Source of the DNA: an uncultured Eubacteriales bacterium
GTDB taxonomy: Bacteria > Bacillota > Clostridia > Oscillospirales > Acutalibacteraceae
Reading direction: 5' to 3'
Assembly (NCBI GenBank): GCA_900315195.1
Contig: OMYD01000035.1
Span: 1 to 41,181 of the forward strand
DNA length: 41,181 nt
The translations under genes and the position numbers were made by a program. Positions 8,178 to 15,718 of the stretch are shown in pieces. How positions within the stretch are numbered: the first letter of the stretch is position 1; each line of letters opens with the position of its first letter. The notes beneath the pieces were generated by a model. It did not search any database. It worked only from the letters and a program-made list of their open reading frames with translations, and had not been told where the DNA came from.

Positions 8178-8918
8178 TTATTGAATTTTAGAAACGATGT
8201 AACGCTTGTAGTTGAGGAACTCCTCTGTGAGGTTGAAGTCGGAGCGCCTGGGCTTCGGCTCGCTGATAACGATTTCGTCGCTGATAACACCCGGCTTGCC
8301 GCTGAGAAGATAAATACGGTCGGAAAGCATAATCGCCTCGTCGATGTCGTGGGTTATGAATATGGTGGACAGCTTGATTTTGTCCATAACATCAAGGTAC
8401 CAGCGGTGCATTTCGGTTTTGGTAATCGTGTCGAGAGCGCTGAACGGCTCGTCAAGCAGAGCCGCGTTGCCGCCGAACATATAGGTTCTAAGAAGCGCCG
8501 CCCGCTGACGCATACCGCCCGAAAGCTGGGCGGGATATTTCTTCTGAGTACCGTCAAGGCCGAACTGAGCGAAGTACTCGCCTACGATCCCGCGCGCCCG
8601 GCGCTTTTTGGTGCCCTTTATAATAAGCGGAAGCGCGACGTTGTCCTCAACCGTGCGGTACGGAAGCAGCATATCCTTCTGAAGCATATAGCTTATTTTG
8701 CCCGTCTGCCCCGTGATATCCTCGTTTTCGAGGAACACGCTGCCGCTTTGGGGGCGCAGCAGCCCAGCTATGACGTTAAACAGCGTGGTTTTGCCGCCGC
8801 CGCTTACGCCCAGCAGGCACACGATTTCGCCCTTGTTAAGGGTAAGGTTTATGTTTTCAAGCGTATTTATTTTGTTGTCGTATGAAAAGCTGACGTTTTT
8901 TACCTCAAGCGCGTACAT
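8178..8918 (-). CDS. ABC transporter ATP-binding protein (ThiZ-type)
   Basis: Nucleotide-binding subunit of an importer, 246 residues. Walker A GVSGGGKT is at residues 37-44, the Q-loop at MLQKDML (78-84), the signature LSGGMRQR at 132-139, Walker B ALLDEP at 153-158, and the H-loop histidine at 190. Sequence type is the TauB/SsuB/ThiZ group that serves NMT1-like substrate-binding proteins. It is the last gene of the operon UPF0045 - permease - binding protein - ATPase, starts two bases after the preceding stop and is followed by a strong terminator. Substrate assignment to a thiamine precursor rests on the TPP riboswitch at the head of the operon. Confidence 0.93.
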   Translation of the reverse strand: MYALEVKNVSFSYDNKINTLENINLTLNKGEIVCLLGVSGGGKTTLFNVIAGLLRPQSGSVFLENEDITGQTGKISYMLQKDMLLPYRTVEDNVALPLIIKGTKKRRARGIVGEYFAQFGLDGTQKKYPAQLSGGMRQRAALLRTYMFGGNAALLDEPFSALDTITKTEMHRWYLDVMDKIKLSTIFITHDIDEAIMLSDRIYLLSGKPGVISDEIVISEPKPRRSDFNLTEEFLNYKRYIVSKIQ

Positions 8919-8920
8919 TT

Positions 8921-9985
8921 TTACTCCAGATAGTCGTTTGTAAAGCCCGTGTTCTCGGGAATCTCCGTTTCATAAAGCTTGTTTTCGTTGATCCAGTTAT
9001 AGAATTTGTTCCACCTTGCGGGGTCAACATAGCCCCACTTTTCAACGTCGGACTTGTACTCCTTTGAAAGATACTTCTGGCTTGCCTTTACAAGCTTTTC
9101 GTCAAGCTCGGGAGCCGCCTTCAGAAGGATGTCGGCAGCGTCGTCGGGGTTGTCAACCGCGAACTCATAGCCCTTTTTCAAAGCCGAGAGGAACGCTTTC
9201 GCGGCGTCGGGATTCTCGCTCATCCAGTCGGTGTTTCCGACAACAACGGGTGTGTAGTAATCAAATACGGGGTCGATATCCTTAAACGCGAAGTAGTCGG
9301 TTTCAAGTCCCTCGATCTCGGTTTTAACGCCTGCCCAGCCGTAGAATACCCAGATTGCGTCAACCTGCCCGCTCTGAAGCGCTGAAACCTCGTCGGTAAC
9401 GGTTGAGGGAATAAGCTCGACCTTATCAAAGTCGCCGCCGTCCTTCTCAACTACGGTTTTGAGAGTAGCCTTCTCGATAGGGAGGTCCCATGTGGCGTAC
9501 TTTTTGCCTTCCATGCCCTTAGGCTTGTCCATTCCCTTGCCCTTGAGGGAGATGATTCCCGATGTGTTGTGCTGAACCAGAGCGGCAACAGAAGCGATGG
9601 GAAGCTTGTTTTCGCCCGCGACATACGGAAGCAGACTGTCCTGGAAGCTTACGCCGAACTGAGCCTTTCCGGAGCCTACAAGCACCTCGGCGCCGTCCTC
9701 GGGAGGCTGAACGATTTCGACATCAAGACCCGCGTCGGAAAAATAGCCCTTTTCCTCGGCGACATAAAGTCCCGTGTGGTTTGTGTTGGGTGTCCAGTCG
9801 AGAACAAAGGTGATTTTTGTTTTCTCGACGTCAGTGTTAGGTGTATCGGGGCTTGCGCTGTCCTTCGTACTGCCGGACGCCTTGCTCGATATGTCGGATG
9901 ATTTGCTGTCCTGCGAGCCGCAGCCTGCCGCGACAGAAGCCGCAAGCGCGCACGCAAGCACGATTGATATAACTCTTTTCTTCAT
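8921..9985 (-). CDS. NMT1/THI5-like substrate-binding lipoprotein (ThiY-type)
   Basis: Extracellular binding protein of an ABC importer, 354 residues. A lipoprotein signal peptide ends at AAGC with the lipidated Cys at residue 22, followed by a Ser/Lys/Asp-rich linker to about residue 55. The NMT1 domain begins with FVLDWTPNTNHTGLYVAEEKGYF, a form typical of the ThiY/THI5 group, which binds pyrimidine precursors of thiamine. Related nitrate, taurine and sulfonate binders are the main alternatives; TPP riboswitch control favours thiamine pyrimidine salvage. It lies two bases after the permease and two before the ATPase gene. Confidence 0.9.
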   Translation of the reverse strand: MKKRVISIVLACALAASVAAGCGSQDSKSSDISSKASGSTKDSASPDTPNTDVEKTKITFVLDWTPNTNHTGLYVAEEKGYFSDAGLDVEIVQPPEDGAEVLVGSGKAQFGVSFQDSLLPYVAGENKLPIASVAALVQHNTSGIISLKGKGMDKPKGMEGKKYATWDLPIEKATLKTVVEKDGGDFDKVELIPSTVTDEVSALQSGQVDAIWVFYGWAGVKTEIEGLETDYFAFKDIDPVFDYYTPVVVGNTDWMSENPDAAKAFLSALKKGYEFAVDNPDDAADILLKAAPELDEKLVKASQKYLSKEYKSDVEKWGYVDPARWNKFYNWINENKLYETEIPENTGFTNDYLE

Positions 9986-9987
9986 AG

Positions 9988-11127
9988 TTAACTCCTCTTT
10001 TTATTTATTCTGTCCCACGGCATGCATTTCTTTTGAATGAACCCCGTAAGCCAAATTAAAAACAAACTGATAACGGAAATCAATATGATTACCGCGAACA
10101 TTTTGTCATATGAAAATGCCTTTCTGACGCGCGTCAGGTAGCAGCCCAGGCCCTCGGTTCCTCCAAGCCACTCGGCAAGCACCGCACCTACAACGGCGTA
10201 TGATACCGAGATTTTAAGGCTTGAGAAAAAGTGTCCCAAAGCGCCGGGTACCTTTACATAGCGGAAAATCTGCAAACGGTTCGCGCCCATTGAACGCATA
10301 AGATTAATAGTATCCGCGTCCGCCGAGGCAAAGCCCTGAAGCAGACTGATTGAAATCGGAAAGAACACGATTAACACGATAAGCACGATTTTCGGCAGCA
10401 TCTGATAACCGAGCCACAGCACAAGCAAAGGCGCGATAGCCACCGTAGGAATTGTCTGGCTGATGATGATCAGCGGATAGATCATTTTTTTGACTATTCT
10501 GAACCTGTCCATAATAACGGCAGAGAAAAAACCGATCAGTATGCCGACAAACAGCCCGATAAAGGTTTCGGTAAGCGTAACGCGGGCGTGCTTCATCATA
10601 AGCGGCCAGTCCTTGCAAAACGCCTTCCACACATCGCCGGGCGACGGGAGCATTGCCTTGGGCACCGAACCCTGCTCGCAAATGAATATCCAAAGACCGA
10701 ATACAAGAAACACCGCTACAACCGGCGGCAGGATTTTGCCGATAACCGCCCGCACGCTTTCATCACGTGTAACGGGCTTTACGGTTTCCGCAGGCAGTGA
10801 GTTAAAATCATTCTGCATAATTGCAGTTGAGATTATCCCAAGCCCAAAAATTGCTAGAATAAGATAAATCGTTTCGTTTCCCGAAGCGGTACATTTCAGC
10901 CTTGAAAATTCGCTCCTGACGGTCTTGCCGCGGGTGTACCACCAGTAAATCGGGTAAAAAGGGACAAAAACCAGACACAGCATTTCGCCAGTGCAGCGTG
11001 AATTGTCACACTTTAATGCCTTAACGTTTTTTACAAGCAGATACTCCCAATACACAAAATACGCGCCAAGGGTAATCAGCGACAGAAAGACGCAAAAACC
11101 GATTTTCCTTTTGTTAATTGGAACCAT
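9988..11127 (-). CDS. ABC transporter permease (ThiX-type) with N-terminal DUF4234 domain
   Basis: A 379-residue membrane protein made of two parts. Residues 1 to about 110 look like DUF4234: three hydrophobic segments near 8-27, 49-65 and 86-105, with SLITLGAYFVYWEYLL and YPIYWWYTRGK. Residues from about 130 are a BPD_transp_1 importer permease of the SsuC/ThiX type. It has five to six membrane spans and the cytoplasmic EAA loop MRSMGANRLQIFRYVKVPGA (279-298), which docks the ATPase. The usual permease is about 250 residues, so the N-terminal 110 or so are extra. The reading frame is continuous, and the ATG at 11127 is preceded by AAAGGA at a good distance. DUF4234 has no established function. 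This fusion is reported as a finding. Confidence 0.9.
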   Translation of the reverse strand: MVPINKRKIGFCVFLSLITLGAYFVYWEYLLVKNVKALKCDNSRCTGEMLCLVFVPFYPIYWWYTRGKTVRSEFSRLKCTASGNETIYLILAIFGLGIISTAIMQNDFNSLPAETVKPVTRDESVRAVIGKILPPVVAVFLVFGLWIFICEQGSVPKAMLPSPGDVWKAFCKDWPLMMKHARVTLTETFIGLFVGILIGFFSAVIMDRFRIVKKMIYPLIIISQTIPTVAIAPLLVLWLGYQMLPKIVLIVLIVFFPISISLLQGFASADADTINLMRSMGANRLQIFRYVKVPGALGHFFSSLKISVSYAVVGAVLAEWLGGTEGLGCYLTRVRKAFSYDKMFAVIILISVISLFLIWLTGFIQKKCMPWDRINKKRS

Positions 11128-11144
11128 ATCCTTTGTCCTTTCGC

Positions 11145-11447
11145 TTATGAATCCTGATGGTGCTTTGTCACCTTTCTTTCAATCGTAAGAACGTCGCCCT
11201 CGGGTCTGTAATCGACCTTGATATACGCCAGAACTGACGGCGCGCCCGCTCTTATCGCGATATGCTGGCACTCCTTTACGATGTCCATAAGCTCGTCGTA
11301 GTCGCCCTCGATCGCGGTTTCAAAGGGACCCACATAGCACTTTAAGCCTGTGCTCTTGATGTAGGCGATAACCTCGTCGACGATGCGGATAAGCTCCTCG
11401 TCATTTTTTGCCTCGGGTAAGGTCTGAATAGCTACACTTGCGTTCAT
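11145..11447 (-). CDS. UPF0045/MTH1187-family thiamine-binding protein
   Basis: A 100-residue ferredoxin-like fold protein of the Thiamine_BP family (MTH1187/YkoF group). Visible features are the N-terminal strand ASVAIQTLP, IDEVIAYIKSTGLKCYVGPFETAIEGDYDEL in the middle (read in two parts here: VDEVIAYIKSTG, then CYVGPFETAIEGDYDEL), and a C-terminal strand. Members of the family bind thiamine-type ligands and are commonly encoded with ThiXYZ transporters. The ATG at 11447 has AAGGAG upstream, and it is the first gene after the TPP riboswitch and terminator. It is likely a cytoplasmic carrier or sensor for the imported compound; the exact ligand is not shown by the sequence. Confidence 0.9.
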   Translation of the reverse strand: MNASVAIQTLPEAKNDEELIRIVDEVIAYIKSTGLKCYVGPFETAIEGDYDELMDIVKECQHIAIRAGAPSVLAYIKVDYRPEGDVLTIERKVTKHHQDS

Positions 11448-11531
11448 TTTAAATCTCCTTTTTTCAGCGCGCCTTTTAAACCCGTTGATTTTGCAACACG
11501 ATTCATTAACGGTGCGTCATGTGTTTAATTT

Positions 11532-11565
11532 TCCAAAAATAAAAGCACTACAATAACGTAGTGCT
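11532..11565 (-). terminator. riboswitch-controlled intrinsic terminator
   Basis: On the minus strand AGCACTAC pairs perfectly with GTAGTGCT across a six-base loop and is followed by TTTATTTTT. It lies about 20 bases after the TPP aptamer and about 85 before the first gene, the normal place for the expression platform of a transcription-terminating riboswitch. Confidence 0.9.
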
Positions 11566-11586
11566 CCAATGACAGTATTTTAAATG

Positions 11587-11674
11587 AGCTTCCTACGTCG
11601 GTATTATCCGCATCAGGTTAAAGGGTCAAGGCGACACAGCCTAATCTCAGCCCGCTTAGGCGGACTCCCCTGCT
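11587..11674 (-). promoter_or_regulatory. TPP (THI-box) riboswitch
   Basis: The minus strand carries the conserved aptamer signatures in order: GGGG after the 5' P1 strand, CTGAGA (11645-11650), ACCC, then ACCTGATGCGGATAATACC and CGTAGG before the 3' P1 strand. The ends AGC (11672-11674) and GCT (11587-11589) can close P1. It is followed by an intrinsic terminator, so TPP binding should stop transcription of the transporter operon. This is the main evidence that the transporter handles thiamine or a thiamine precursor. Confidence 0.95.
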
Positions 11675-11682
11675 GTTTAAAT

Positions 11683-11711
11683 AGTTTACACCTTTGGGTA
11701 AAATATGTCAA
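11683..11711 (-). promoter_or_regulatory. sigma-A promoter of the TPP riboswitch operon
   Basis: On the minus strand TTGACA (11706-11711) and TAAACT (11683-11688) are separated by 17 bases, placing the transcript start right at the base of the riboswitch P1 stem. The promoter lies only 18 bases beyond the stop codon of the preceding methyltransferase gene. Confidence 0.88.
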
Positions 11712-11728
11712 GAAAAAAATTTTTTCGA

Positions 11729-12841
11729 TTATTTATATATATAAATCTGGCATTTAAGAGTGCCGTTGTAGGTTTTTCTGCGCTTGTCCGCCTTTCGGCC
11801 GAAGATTTTTTCAAAATCATCGTTGGGCGTAATGATCGTGTAGCGCTTTCCGCTCTCCTTTTTGAACCTCTCGCCCATCACGGCATAAAGCTCCTCGGCG
11901 GCATGTAAATCGAGCAGACGCTCGCCGTAAGGAGGATTCGTGATGACGGTGCAGTAGCCCTCAGGCAGTTCAAAATCCCTTATATCGCGCTTTGAGAATG
12001 ATATTCTGTCGCCCACTCCCGCTTTTTCGGCATTTGATTTCGCCACCTCAAGCGTCGCCTCGTCAATATCAAAGCCCTCGGCGCGAAACGCGCAGCCACG
12101 GTTAACAGCGGCGCGGGCACGCTCGCGCTCCTGCTCAAAAACTCCGTCGGGAACACAGCTCCAGCGCTCAGCGGCAAAGCTTCTGTTAAGCCCCGGGGCG
12201 ATTCTGAGCGCCTTCATGGCGGATTCTATTAGAATCGTACCGCTGCCGCACATCGGGTCGACAACAAAGTGCGACGGGCGCACACCCGCAAGCTCAGCCA
12301 TTGCCGCGGCAAGAGTTTCCTTTATTGGCGCGTCGTTTGACTGCGCTCGGTAGCCGCGCTTATGGAGTCCGCTTCCCGAAGTGTCAAGCAAAATACTAAC
12401 CCTGTCGTTCATAATAAGGAACTGAACCTGACGCGCAGCGCCCGTTTCCTCAAACCATGACAGCATGTACCGCTCGGAAAGGCTTTGAACAATCGCCTTT
12501 TTAATGATTTTCTGGCAGTCGGGCACGCTCATCAGCTTTGAGTTTAGGCAGCTTCCCTTAACGGGAAAGGCGTCGCTCATGCCGATATAATCCGCCCAGC
12601 GAATAGACTTTACACGCTCAAAAAGCTCGTTAAAGGTCGCGGCGCGGAACTCGGCAAGCAAAATCTGAATCTTCTCGGCGTAACGCGCGTTGATGTTAGC
12701 CCTTGCCATAGCTGAGAAGTCGCCGTCAAACAGCACCCTGCCGTTTTCCGCGCGGACGTTTTCAAGGCCGAGAAAGCGGAACTCGTTGGCGCAAATACCC
12801 TCAAGGCCGAAAATACAGGGGGCGCAAAATGTCATTTTCAT
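11729..12841 (-). CDS. THUMP-domain class I SAM-dependent RNA methyltransferase (RlmL N-terminal / YpsC type)
   Basis: Predicted N2-guanine rRNA methyltransferase of the RlmL/YpsC group, about 370 residues. The N-terminal third holds a ferredoxin-like and THUMP RNA-binding region (begins MTFCAPCIFGLEGICANEF). The Rossmann domain has the SAM site VVDPMCGSGTILIE and the catalytic NPPYGERL. An upstream in-frame TTG at 12874 would add 11 residues. I prefer the ATG at 12841: GGGAG lies seven bases before it, and the TTG sits inside the arm of a hairpin. A THUMP-MTase of this type acts alone on RNA; target position cannot be read from sequence. Confidence 0.9.
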   Translation of the reverse strand: MKMTFCAPCIFGLEGICANEFRFLGLENVRAENGRVLFDGDFSAMARANINARYAEKIQILLAEFRAATFNELFERVKSIRWADYIGMSDAFPVKGSCLNSKLMSVPDCQKIIKKAIVQSLSERYMLSWFEETGAARQVQFLIMNDRVSILLDTSGSGLHKRGYRAQSNDAPIKETLAAAMAELAGVRPSHFVVDPMCGSGTILIESAMKALRIAPGLNRSFAAERWSCVPDGVFEQERERARAAVNRGCAFRAEGFDIDEATLEVAKSNAEKAGVGDRISFSKRDIRDFELPEGYCTVITNPPYGERLLDLHAAEELYAVMGERFKKESGKRYTIITPNDDFEKIFGRKADKRRKTYNGTLKCQIYIYK

Positions 12842-12861
12842 CGTGATTCTCCCATAAATAA

Positions 12862-12900
12862 GGGGTTGGCTCAAACGCGTACCGGGTCTGAGCCAACCCC
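12862..12900 (-). terminator. long hairpin between hpf and the methyltransferase gene, probable terminator
   Basis: Perfect 12-base arms (GGGGTTGGCTCA and TGAGCCAACCCC) enclose a 15-base loop, followed on the minus strand by TTATTTAT. It starts 38 bases after the hpf stop. The tail is a weak U tract, and the hairpin ends 13 bases before the ribosome site of the next gene, so a role in the leader of the methyltransferase gene is also possible. Confidence 0.65.
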
Positions 12901-12938
12901 ATTAAGTGTTTAATTATTCAATACAAAGCATAAATATA

Positions 12939-13481
12939 TCAATCGGAGGCAGGCTCAAGCAAGCCGTAATCGCCGTTTTCGCGCTTATAAACAACGTTGA
13001 CCTCGTCGGTTTCGGCATTAATGAACATAAAGAAATCGTGGCTGATCATGTTCATCTCAAGGATAGCCTCCTCAACGCTGATGGGCTTGATGAGAATTTG
13101 CTTTTTGCGGACAACCTTGTAGTCATCCTCAGGCTCCTCAGCCTCCTGAGCGGGAAGCTCAGCGGTAAGAGCGTCAAGCGAACCGCCTGTTTTAATGCGC
13201 TTTTCAAGGCGCGTTTTATTCTTGCGGATCTGACGCATAAGAATGTCAATTACTCTGTCAAGCGCGTCGTTCATCTCGGGCATTGTGCTCTCGGCGCGAT
13301 AGACCATTCTGTTGTCCCGTATAGTGATTTCAACCGTCTGGCGGTTTTTCTCAAGGGTGACAACAACGTTTGCGATTGCGTCCTCGGAAAAAATCTTTTT
13401 GAATTTGGCGAGCTTTTTCTCGACCCTCTCCTTAAAGTTATCTCTGAGGTTTACTTTACGTGCTGTGTAGGTAATTTTCAT
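12939..13481 (-). CDS. hpf: ribosome hibernation promoting factor, long form
   Basis: Long HPF dimerises 70S ribosomes into inactive 100S particles in stationary phase. With the ATG at 13481 the protein is 180 residues, typical for long HPF. The N-terminal ribosome-binding domain is MKITYTARKVNLRDNF to about residue 100. A charged linker follows, then a C-terminal dimerisation domain with KKQILIKPISVEEAILEM and NVVYKRENGDYGLLEP. A longer frame opens at 13556, but GGGAGG stands eight bases before 13481 and family similarity begins there. It lies 130 bases beyond the S1-domain gene; short hairpins in that gap have no good T run. Confidence 0.95.
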   Translation of the reverse strand: MKITYTARKVNLRDNFKERVEKKLAKFKKIFSEDAIANVVVTLEKNRQTVEITIRDNRMVYRAESTMPEMNDALDRVIDILMRQIRKNKTRLEKRIKTGGSLDALTAELPAQEAEEPEDDYKVVRKKQILIKPISVEEAILEMNMISHDFFMFINAETDEVNVVYKRENGDYGLLEPASD

Positions 13482-13611
13482 AAATTGATGCCTCCCTGCG
13501 ACTCGGTCGCTTTTACGCGCATCAAAAACGGCTTTTATTTGCGTTTTTCTGCGCAAAAAGCAACGTTTGAATTTATTATTTGCGGCATTGCCGCTTTTGT
13601 TTCATTGTTAC

Positions 13612-14085
13612 TTATCGTCTGCCGTTGCCGTTGCCGCGCCTGCTGTAGCCGCGGCTTTCCCCTCGTTTGAGATCCGACATTTTGTCCTCGCTTGTTTGCT
13701 TAAAGCGAGACATCATGTCCTCAAAGCTGGAGGGCGAAGCCTTGCGTGAGCTTTGCCACTCATAGTCGCCCGGTGACGTTACGGGCGGCGCGGGCTTGTA
13801 AGGCTGACGGTTATTTGAGCGCTGCTGCTTCTGCGGCTTTTTCTGCTGGTCCTTAGGCAAAGCCTGCTTCATAGACAGGCTGATTTTGCCGTCGTTTACA
13901 GAGAGCACCTTAACCTTAACCGTCTGACCTACCTTTACATAATCGCCTATTTCCGTAATGAAGGTAGGAGCCACCTCGGAAATATGAACCATTCCTGTTT
14001 TTGAATCCGGCAGGTCAACAAACGCGCCGAATTTCGTGATTCCGGAAACCTTGCCTTCTAAAATAATTCCGACCTCAATTGCCAT
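13612..14085 (-). CDS. S1 RNA-binding domain protein (YabR / general stress protein 13 type)
   Basis: A 157-residue protein with one S1 OB-fold domain at the N terminus (residues about 5-75: VGIILEGKVSGITKFGAFVDL, then GMVHISEVA and DGKISLSMKQA). A long polar tail rich in Lys, Gln, Pro, Arg and Gly follows and is probably disordered. It occupies the position of yabR downstream of divIC in Bacillus subtilis. RNA or ribosome binding is expected from the domain; no specific target can be assigned. Confidence 0.88.
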   Translation of the reverse strand: MAIEVGIILEGKVSGITKFGAFVDLPDSKTGMVHISEVAPTFITEIGDYVKVGQTVKVKVLSVNDGKISLSMKQALPKDQQKKPQKQQRSNNRQPYKPAPPVTSPGDYEWQSSRKASPSSFEDMMSRFKQTSEDKMSDLKRGESRGYSRRGNGNGRR

Positions 14086-14130
14086 AAAAAATACGTACCC
14101 CTCGTTGCTTTCGCATTTTGTCCTTTGCCT

Positions 14131-14511
14131 TTAATCGCCCGCGACGTTGATAAAAATTCGCTCTCCGTCGCTGACATAGCCAAGATCCTCCTTGGCCTTT
14201 TTCTCCATATAATCCGCAAGCTCCGTACCCTTAAAGTTACGGACCCTTTCAAGATAATTGGATTCTATTTCAACAACATTAATATGCTGCTGTATTTCAC
14301 TTAACTCCGCCTTTTTTTCGGCGATTTTTACATTTTGATTGATAATTGTAATAATGGCGTAGAACACAAATCCGATTGCCGCAAGATAAAGCAGAATATA
14401 ACGCAACTTGCGTTTTTTCTTTGGCTTCTCAATAACCTTAGGTCCGTCTTGCCCGGACGAGGCGTCAGCGGTTGCCGCTGCCTTTTTTGTTTTTGGCTTT
14501 CTTAACTTCAT
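14131..14511 (-). CDS. divIC: DivIC/FtsB-type septum formation initiator
   Basis: A 126-residue bitopic membrane protein. A basic cytoplasmic N-terminal segment (about 35 residues, KKKRKLR) is followed by one membrane span (YILLYLAAIGFVFYAIITII, residues 38-57). Then comes an extracytoplasmic coiled coil with heptads (KIAEKKAELSEIQQHINVVE) and a short C-terminal domain (KEDLGYVSDGERIFINV). These are the features of DivIC/FtsB, which with FtsL and DivIB/FtsQ controls septal wall synthesis. Gene position between yabQ and the S1 gene matches the conserved Firmicutes order. Confidence 0.9.
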   Translation of the reverse strand: MKLRKPKTKKAAATADASSGQDGPKVIEKPKKKRKLRYILLYLAAIGFVFYAIITIINQNVKIAEKKAELSEIQQHINVVEIESNYLERVRNFKGTELADYMEKKAKEDLGYVSDGERIFINVAGD

Positions 14512-14593
14512 GTTTCTTCCTTTTATATTTCTTTCCCCCCGCCGCTGCGGAAAACCTTTTGTACGCTTGGTTTCTCCAAATGCGGATCCGGAC

Positions 14594-14639
14594 GGAACGT
14601 CACGTTCCCCGAAGGCGGGATTGGGCGCAGCGTCACGCT
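14594..14639. repeat. multi-hairpin spacer between yabQ and divIC
   Basis: Three small inverted repeats follow each other: GGAACG-TCA-CGTTCC (14594-14608), CCCG-AAGG-CGGG (14608-14619) and AGCG-TCA-CGCT (14629-14639). The first and third share the same TCA loop. The last runs into the yabQ stop codon (TAG, 14638-14640). No open frame or promoter is evident in 14512-14637, and the density of inverted repeats is unlike the other short gaps of this cluster. Confidence 0.55.
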
Positions 14640-15051
14640 ACTTTTTTCTGCTTATATTATACAATACCTTACCGACAATTTTCAATAGGTAATTCGCAAA
14701 TATTTTTAGTTTTAATAAAATTTTTTTAAGAATTCTTTTTATAAAGCGTATAACGGGACTGTAAATTCTGAATAAAAGCCGCCCCGCGGTCAGCCTGTAC
14801 AGCAAAAAGCCTGCGACACTGCCCGCGATTACATGCAATCTTATAAAGCCCATAAGGTATGCCAGTGAAAAAAAGAACACCGACATTGCCCATACAAGCA
14901 TGAATAAAATATCAAGTATCACAACCGCCGTCTTTCCCGGCGAAAACGCGTACCGCAGAAATTTAAGCGCCCCGTAAAAAACCGCCAGAAAAAGCCCGAG
15001 TATGAATGAATAACCGAAGGCGACGGATTGCTGCGCAAATGTTAGCTCCAA
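14638..15051 (-). CDS. yabQ: spore cortex biosynthesis protein YabQ
   Basis: A 137-residue membrane protein with about four hydrophobic segments in the first 90 residues (AFGYSFILGLFLAVFYGALK, VVILDILFMLVWAMSVFFF and two following). A strongly basic amphipathic tail follows (IRFIKRILKKILLKLK). This profile and the place between yabP and divIC identify YabQ, needed for spore cortex assembly. In Bacillus it is made in the mother cell and localises to the membrane around the forespore. It starts nine bases after the yabP stop. Confidence 0.9.
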   Translation of the reverse strand: MELTFAQQSVAFGYSFILGLFLAVFYGALKFLRYAFSPGKTAVVILDILFMLVWAMSVFFFSLAYLMGFIRLHVIAGSVAGFLLYRLTAGRLLFRIYSPVIRFIKRILKKILLKLKIFANYLLKIVGKVLYNISRKK

Positions 15052-15060
15052 ACCATCACC

Positions 15061-15333
15061 TTACCGAAACAGCTTTGAAAATCGTGAACGCGTATTGTCA
15101 GTGCCGATATACTGCATTGAATTTACGGTTCCGCTAACGGTCACGTCGCCCGTTTCAAGATTAAGCTTGTCGATGTGCAGACCGCTGCCCTTGATAATAA
15201 GCGTTCCCGCGGTTGTTTTTACCGATACCGTTTCATCGTTAAAGCCGTTTACATCCACCGCGCCCGTCAGAACAAGCTTGCGGCGGTTGTCCAGCATAAG
15301 TGTATGCTTTTTGCCCATTGGCGTTTCGCTCAT
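15061..15333 (-). CDS. yabP: sporulation protein YabP
   Basis: A 90-residue member of the YabP/YqfC family. Key stretches are HTLMLDNRRKLVLTGAVDVNGFND and KTTAGTLIIKGSGLHIDKLNL (quoted here in parts of the family block), followed by LETGDVTVSGTVNSMQY, all beta-rich. The protein is a small mother-cell sporulation factor whose molecular role is not known. It is paired with yabQ as in other spore formers. The gene lies 70 bases after rqcP. Confidence 0.92.
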   Translation of the reverse strand: MSETPMGKKHTLMLDNRRKLVLTGAVDVNGFNDETVSVKTTAGTLIIKGSGLHIDKLNLETGDVTVSGTVNSMQYIGTDNTRSRFSKLFR

Positions 15334-15403
15334 AATATAACCTCCGATATTTTTCTACCTTAATTTATACGCGGGCGGTTAATTATTTATGAGCGTCAAT
15401 TGA

Positions 15404-15643
15404 TTATACGGCTTCGTAAAGGCTTGCTGCTTCCTCCTTGCGGACGGTTTCCTTAACCTCGGTAACCCTTACCTTTAAAGTGCGCGCGCCCAGAGTTATC
15501 GCTATTATATCGCCGGGCTTTACATCGTAAGAAGCGCGCGCGGGCTTGTCGTTTACCGTAACCTTGCCAGCGTCACAAGCCTCGTTAGCTACGGTTCTGC
15601 GCTTTATAAGGCGCGATACCTTTAAGTATTTATCTAATCTCAT
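15404..15643 (-). CDS. rqcP: S4-domain RNA-binding protein RqcP (YabO)
   Basis: A 79-residue protein consisting of one S4 domain: MRLDKYLKVSRLIKRRTVANEA, then GKVTVNDKPARASYDVKPGD. This is the RqcP/Hsp15-like family; in Bacillus subtilis RqcP works with RqcH in C-terminal alanine tailing of stalled nascent chains on 50S subunits. It sits between hup and yabP, the conserved yabO position. The upstream terminator after hup implies either partial read-through or a separate promoter that I could not identify. Confidence 0.92.
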   Translation of the reverse strand: MRLDKYLKVSRLIKRRTVANEACDAGKVTVNDKPARASYDVKPGDIIAITLGARTLKVRVTEVKETVRKEEAASLYEAV

Positions 15644-15673
15644 ATTATCCTCACATGTTCAATGGTCTTTTAA

Positions 15674-15702
15674 AATGAAAAAGAGCCGATGTGCTCGGCT
15701 CT
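15674..15702 (-). terminator. intrinsic terminator after hup
   Basis: On the minus strand AGAGCCGA pairs with TCGGCTCT around a five-base loop, followed by TTTTTCATTTT. It starts 17 bases after the hup stop codon. A second, AT-rich small hairpin (15705-15720) overlaps the stop itself. Confidence 0.88.
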
Positions 15703-15718
15703 CCAATCATTTCAATGA

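Noticed and set aside
8181-8885. 234-codon plus-strand open frame antisense to the ABC ATPase gene
   Set aside because: Covers almost exactly the ATPase gene whose Walker A, signature, Walker B and H-loop motifs are all intact on the other strand.
12842-12874. N-terminal extension of the THUMP methyltransferase to a TTG
   Set aside because: The TTG lies in the arm of a 12-base-pair hairpin, and a good ribosome site points to the ATG at 12841.
13482-13556. Longer N terminus for hpf
   Set aside because: Family similarity begins with MKITYTARKV and a GGGAGG ribosome site stands before that ATG.
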